A DNA stretch of 26,431 bases from an uncultured Ignavibacteria bacterium (GTDB taxonomy: Bacteria > Bacteroidota > Ignavibacteria > Tepidaquicellales > Tepidaquicellaceae), in NCBI GenBank assembly GCA_937974175.1, contig CALJIG010000084.1, positions 1-26,431 of the forward strand, written 5' to 3'. The stretch's first letter is position 1; every line of letters starts with the position of its first letter. Positions 23,123-26,431 of this stretch are shown piece by piece. A model generated the notes under the pieces. It was given only the letters and a program-made list of their open reading frames with translations. It searched no databases and was not told where the DNA came from. A program made the position numbers and the translations under genes.

Positions 23123-23893
23123 TTAGATTTTTGTTAGTTCGAAAATTATAAACATGGGGTATTTAGACTGGATGATATAATCTGATTTGTAATTCTTTTT
23201 TGCAGCTTCCGTCATTTGAGGTTCTAATACTTTTGTAATTTTAAAATCTGTCGCTGCAATATCATTTAAGAGGGAAGACATAGGTCTGTGAAAATAATTT
23301 ACTTTAAAATCACCGAACCAGACATCTTTTATTAATCTTTCTTTTCTATAGTCGCCGTAAACTTTTACAACATTCTGATTCAATTCTCTGTAGCCTGAAA
23401 GTTTTGTTCTTAAATCACCCTGCATTGTAAACTCTCCCGCATAATAAACAGGATTATGAGTTGAAAATAAAAATTTAGACTTTGGTTTTAGTAAAGAATA
23501 AATTTTCTTTAAAGGTTTTTTCCAGTCCTGTATGTAATGCATCATAAGGCTGGAGTAAACTAAATCAAATGATTCTTTTTTAAAATTTAGATTTTCAACG
23601 TCACCTACTCTGAAATCCAAATCAGGAAAATTTTTCTTAGCAACTTCAATCATGCCGGCAGAAATATCCACACCTGTTACAGATTTTGCACCTTTAGATT
23701 TCAATGAGTAACACTCCTCACCTGTTCCGCAGCCAAGACAAAGAATATTTTTATTCTTAAGGTTAGGAATAAGAGAGTGCATGGCGGGCTTTTCGAGAAA
23801 ATCATGAGCCGGTCGCTTGCCTGCCTTCATTTTATCAGCCCATTTTTGAGCATATCCGTCGTATGACTTTATTGTTGTTTTGTCTGTAGGCAT
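23123..23893 (-). CDS. Class I SAM-dependent methyltransferase
   Basis: A 256-residue cytosolic methyltransferase of the Methyltransf_11/UbiE-like group. Motif I is NILCLGCGTGEECYSL, followed by TGVDISAGMIEVAKK (acidic end of strand 2), FRVGDVENLNF and FDLVYSSLMMHYI. The substrate is unknown. It sits 9 bp after AMP nucleosidase and 4 bp before a second, unrelated methyltransferase, so the three are probably one transcript. Confidence 0.87.
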   Translation of the reverse strand: MPTDKTTIKSYDGYAQKWADKMKAGKRPAHDFLEKPAMHSLIPNLKNKNILCLGCGTGEECYSLKSKGAKSVTGVDISAGMIEVAKKNFPDLDFRVGDVENLNFKKESFDLVYSSLMMHYIQDWKKPLKKIYSLLKPKSKFLFSTHNPVYYAGEFTMQGDLRTKLSGYRELNQNVVKVYGDYRKERLIKDVWFGDFKVNYFHRPMSSLLNDIAATDFKITKVLEPQMTEAAKKNYKSDYIIQSKYPMFIIFELTKI

Positions 23894-23902
23894 TATTAAA
23901 AA

Positions 23903-24688
23903 TTAATTGAATGTATAGTGTTTCAGCATTCCCTTTTTCTTTGATACTTCCATCATAGTTTCAATACCTATTTGCAAATGCAATGCGCTGAAATTTTTAG
24001 TCACGATTTTATCTGACTCTTCAGTCTTTATTCCTGCAGGTATCATTGGTACGTCAGATACTAAAAGTAATGCTCCTCTTGGAATTTCATTTGCATGGCC
24101 TACAATAAAGTAAGTTGCAGTTTCCATATCGATTGCAATCGTTCTCATATCGCGCAGCTTTTTCTTAAAGTTCTCATCCCATTCCCATACTCTTCTATTA
24201 GTCGTATAAACAACTCCCGTTTTGTATTGCTGCTTCAGCTCTGTTATTTTATTTGAACAATACTTATGAATTGCGAATGATGGAAGAGCCGGAACTTCTT
24301 TCGGCATATAGTCATCGCTTGTACCGTCGCCTCTTATCGCAGCTATAGGCAGAATGAAATGACCGATAGATGTTGTTTTTTTCAAGCCGCCGCATTTGCC
24401 CAGGAATAGAACTGCCTTAGGCATTCTTGCAACAAGTAAATCCATTATCAATGCTGCATTTGCCGAACCTACTCCGTAGTTTATTATTGTTAAGCCGTCT
24501 TTATTTGTGCAGGTTTGCATCGGTTTGCCTATGCCTTTTATTTCTGTCCCGAATTTATCCGAAAAGGATTTTACATAGTCATAAAAGTTTGTAAGGAGGA
24601 TAAACTCTCCGAACTCTTTTATCTGTGTTCCTGTGTATCGGGGAAGCCAGTTTTTTGCAATGTCTAATTTTGTTTTCATGGTTGTCAT
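23903..24688 (-). CDS. amn: AMP nucleosidase, short form
   Basis: Purine salvage enzyme that hydrolyses AMP to adenine and ribose 5-phosphate. This is the compact, about 260-residue form seen in Bacteroidetes, without the extra N-terminal domain of E. coli Amn. Nucleoside-phosphorylase fold features: NYGVGSANAALIMDLL, AVLFLGKCGGL, IAAIRGDGTSD, and the nucleoside-binding AIDMETATYF followed by LLLVSDVPM with its Asp. The ATG at 24688 is preceded by AAGGA at a good distance; an ATG 9 bp inside is the other option. It heads the methyltransferase group. Confidence 0.88.
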   Translation of the reverse strand: MTTMKTKLDIAKNWLPRYTGTQIKEFGEFILLTNFYDYVKSFSDKFGTEIKGIGKPMQTCTNKDGLTIINYGVGSANAALIMDLLVARMPKAVLFLGKCGGLKKTTSIGHFILPIAAIRGDGTSDDYMPKEVPALPSFAIHKYCSNKITELKQQYKTGVVYTTNRRVWEWDENFKKKLRDMRTIAIDMETATYFIVGHANEIPRGALLLVSDVPMIPAGIKTEESDKIVTKNFSALHLQIGIETMMEVSKKKGMLKHYTFN

Positions 24689-24757
24689 TTTGTTTTCCTT
24701 TTAAATTCGTTGTATAAAAAATTTATATAACTTATATATTTTCCGCCCTATTTAAAA

Positions 24758-26206
24758 CTATGTTTGTATTACTCCTGGATTAAATTGCTTCATATCCGGA
24801 TTGTTATTTGCTAACTCTATACTATAAGAAATTATCTCTCTTGTTTTCGCAGGGTCTATCACATCGTCAACCCATAATCTTGATGCAGCATAAAGCACAT
24901 CTGTCTGTTTTTCGTATCTTGATTTTATTTCATCAAGAAATTTCTTTTTATCTTCTTCGTGGATTTCCTTGCCTTCCTTTTTCATCTGCCCTATCTTAAT
25001 ATCAAGCAATACATTGCTTGCCTGCGAGCCGCCCATAACTGCTATCTGCGCATTCGGATAAGCGAAAATAAATCTTGGGTCATAAGCCTTACCGCACATT
25101 GCATAATTTCCTGCGCCGTAGCTATTACCTGTGATGATAGTTATTTTCGGCACAACTGAATTTGCAACTGCGTTAACCATCTTTGCTCCGTCTTTTATAA
25201 TTCCTCCATGTTCAGAGCGTGAGCCGACCATAAATCCTGTTACGTCCTGCAAAAATACCAATGGAATTTTTCTCTGATTACAATTCATGATAAATCTTGC
25301 GCCTTTATCTGCGCTGTCTGAGTAAATCACTCCGCCGAACTGCATCTCGCCTTTTTTACTTTTAATCACAATACGCTGATTTGCAACAATACCTACTGCC
25401 CATCCGTCAATCCGTGCGTAACCGCAGATAATTGTTTTGCCGTACTCAGGTTTGTATTCATCAAAATCGCTGTCATCGATTATTCTTGTAATTAATTCGT
25501 AAGTATCATATTGCTTTGCGCTGTCCTCCGGTAATACTCCATAAATTTCCTTCGTTTCAATCGCAGGAGGTTTGCTTTCTATTCTGTCAAATCCTGCTTT
25601 AGTTGTTTCGCCAAACTTGCTTACAAGGCTTCTGATTTTTTCTATGCACTCTTCATCATTAGCCATTTTTTCATCTGTTACTCCCGAAATTTCAGTTGTA
25701 ACAGTTGCTCCGCCTAAGGATTCGTTATCTATGTTTTCCCCAATTGCTGCTTTAACTAAATGAGAGCCGGCTAAAAATATACTTCCTGTTTTATCTACTA
25801 TCAAAGCTTCGTCACTCATTATAGGAAGATATGCTCCCCCTGCAACACATGGTCCCATGATTGCAGCAATCTGCGGAATTCCCATCGAGCTCATGATTGC
25901 ATTATTTCTGAATATTCTTCCGAAGTGTTCTTTATCCGGGAAAATTTCATCCTGCATAGGGAGAAATACTCCGGCTGAATCCACTAAATAAATAATAGGG
26001 AGCTTATTCTCCATCGAAATTTCCTGAGCGCGTAAATTCTTTTTACATGTGATAGGGAACCATGCGCCTGCTTTTACAGTAGCATCGTTTGCAACTATAA
26101 CGCAGTTCTTTCCGCTTACTTTACCTATTCCGAAAATTGTTCCTGATGAGGGAGCGCCGCCGTATTCTTCATACATTCCGTATGCAGTAAATAATCCTAT
26201 TTCCAT
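24758..26206 (-). CDS. Acyl-CoA carboxylase carboxyltransferase subunit (propionyl/methylcrotonyl type)
   Basis: Beta subunit that transfers CO2 from carboxybiotin to an acyl-CoA, using a crotonase-type fold. Both halves are present: N-terminal GPCVAGGAYLPIMSDEALIV and SIFLAGSHLVKAAIGE, with C-terminal LQDVTGFMVGS and GNSYGAGNYAMCGKAYDPRF. The LGGATVTTEISGV and DSAGVFLP segments favour methylcrotonyl- or geranyl-CoA-type over propionyl-CoA, but substrate is uncertain. The ATG at 26206 is internal: about 65 more homologous residues are encoded upstream in the same frame and are described as the next feature. No biotin carboxylase subunit is in the window; it may lie beyond the right edge. Confidence 0.9.
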   Translation of the reverse strand: MEIGLFTAYGMYEEYGGAPSSGTIFGIGKVSGKNCVIVANDATVKAGAWFPITCKKNLRAQEISMENKLPIIYLVDSAGVFLPMQDEIFPDKEHFGRIFRNNAIMSSMGIPQIAAIMGPCVAGGAYLPIMSDEALIVDKTGSIFLAGSHLVKAAIGENIDNESLGGATVTTEISGVTDEKMANDEECIEKIRSLVSKFGETTKAGFDRIESKPPAIETKEIYGVLPEDSAKQYDTYELITRIIDDSDFDEYKPEYGKTIICGYARIDGWAVGIVANQRIVIKSKKGEMQFGGVIYSDSADKGARFIMNCNQRKIPLVFLQDVTGFMVGSRSEHGGIIKDGAKMVNAVANSVVPKITIITGNSYGAGNYAMCGKAYDPRFIFAYPNAQIAVMGGSQASNVLLDIKIGQMKKEGKEIHEEDKKKFLDEIKSRYEKQTDVLYAASRLWVDDVIDPAKTREIISYSIELANNNPDMKQFNPGVIQT

Positions 26207-26419
26207 AAAGAATGAATCTTTATCTATTAAAAGATTTATTCTTTCCCTGCAATGCAGTTTTTTCTTTTCGTGAAGCTTTTCTATTGCTTTTTTTCCGCCG
26301 CCGAGCTTAATCTTATCTCCCGCAGCATTTATTTTCCTGAGAAGATTTTTATGATGATCTTCCCTCGTATTAAACGATTCGTCTTTTTTAAGTTTGCTTT
26401 CTATAAAAAAAAAAAAAAA
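26207..26419 (-). other. N-terminal part of the carboxyltransferase, no usable start codon
   Basis: Read on the minus strand, this continues the carboxyltransferase frame. It encodes family-typical sequence, including KLGGGKKAIEKLHEKKKL and CRERINLLIDKDSFF. No ATG, GTG or TTG is in frame. The frame ends at an in-frame TAA (26422-26420) touching a 15-base homopolymer. A one-base change in the run would open it towards the window edge or to an ATT after AAGGA. Confidence 0.8.
26405..26419. repeat. 15-base A/T homopolymer
   Basis: Fifteen A on the + strand, T on the coding strand of the carboxyltransferase gene. It is the longest mononucleotide run noticed in the window and a candidate for length error, phase variation or slippage. 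Confidence 0.9.
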
Positions 26420-26431
26420 TTATTTTCCTTA

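Overview
The window is AT-rich bacterial chromosome, most likely from the Bacteroidota/Chlorobiota side of the tree and close to Ignavibacteria. The evidence is a C-terminal type IX secretion sorting signal of the YQNYPNPFNPSTKIKF kind, a fused E1 alpha/beta 2-oxoacid dehydrogenase, a short AMP nucleosidase, a SWIB protein with a Lys/Ala-rich tail, lptE directly behind a sigma-54 activator gene, and recurrent Bacteroidetes-type promoters (TTG-N20-TAnnTTTG). The assignment is inference from gene content.

Layout. 1-5088: gpsA converges on a SWIB/histone-H1-like gene; then a DUF1801 gene converges on the fused E1 gene, which lies just downstream of tRNA-Ser(CGA). 5227-9023: envelope and hydrolase genes on the + strand (a double-DUF4377/double-META protein, an M29 aminopeptidase, two tandem paralogous secreted beta proteins), converging on an intact tRNA-Ser(GGA) and a broken copy of it. 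9095-12798: a zinc-ribbon membrane protein, a 590-bp non-coding region with paired 11-bp-phased repeats, a lipoprotein and a DUF1028 protein with a type IX sorting domain.

12808-20487 is a minus-strand envelope block. An upstream group holds a GT9 heptosyltransferase, a GT-B glycosyltransferase, a WaaE-like GT2 and a zinc-ribbon methyltransferase, all overlapping. Behind its own promoter follows a sigma-54 activator, lptE, a membrane GT2 and a TPR protein. Together they suggest synthesis and export of outer-membrane glycolipid. 20620-22282 (+) carries a ClpB cut to its N-terminal half, then a Gdx/SugE-type guanidinium exporter. 22285-26431 (-) carries an acyl-CoA carboxylase carboxyltransferase subunit, AMP nucleosidase and two methyltransferases.

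I found no defence island, CRISPR array, integrase, transposase or obvious new multi-gene system. The best leads are small: lptE appears to lack any ATG/GTG/TTG start and to begin at AUU overlapping the upstream stop; the carboxylase frame is blocked by a stop beside a 15-base homopolymer; a tRNA-Ser remnant is interrupted at its anticodon by a perfect palindrome; ClpB lacks its second half; and two non-coding regions carry repeated operator-like motifs.
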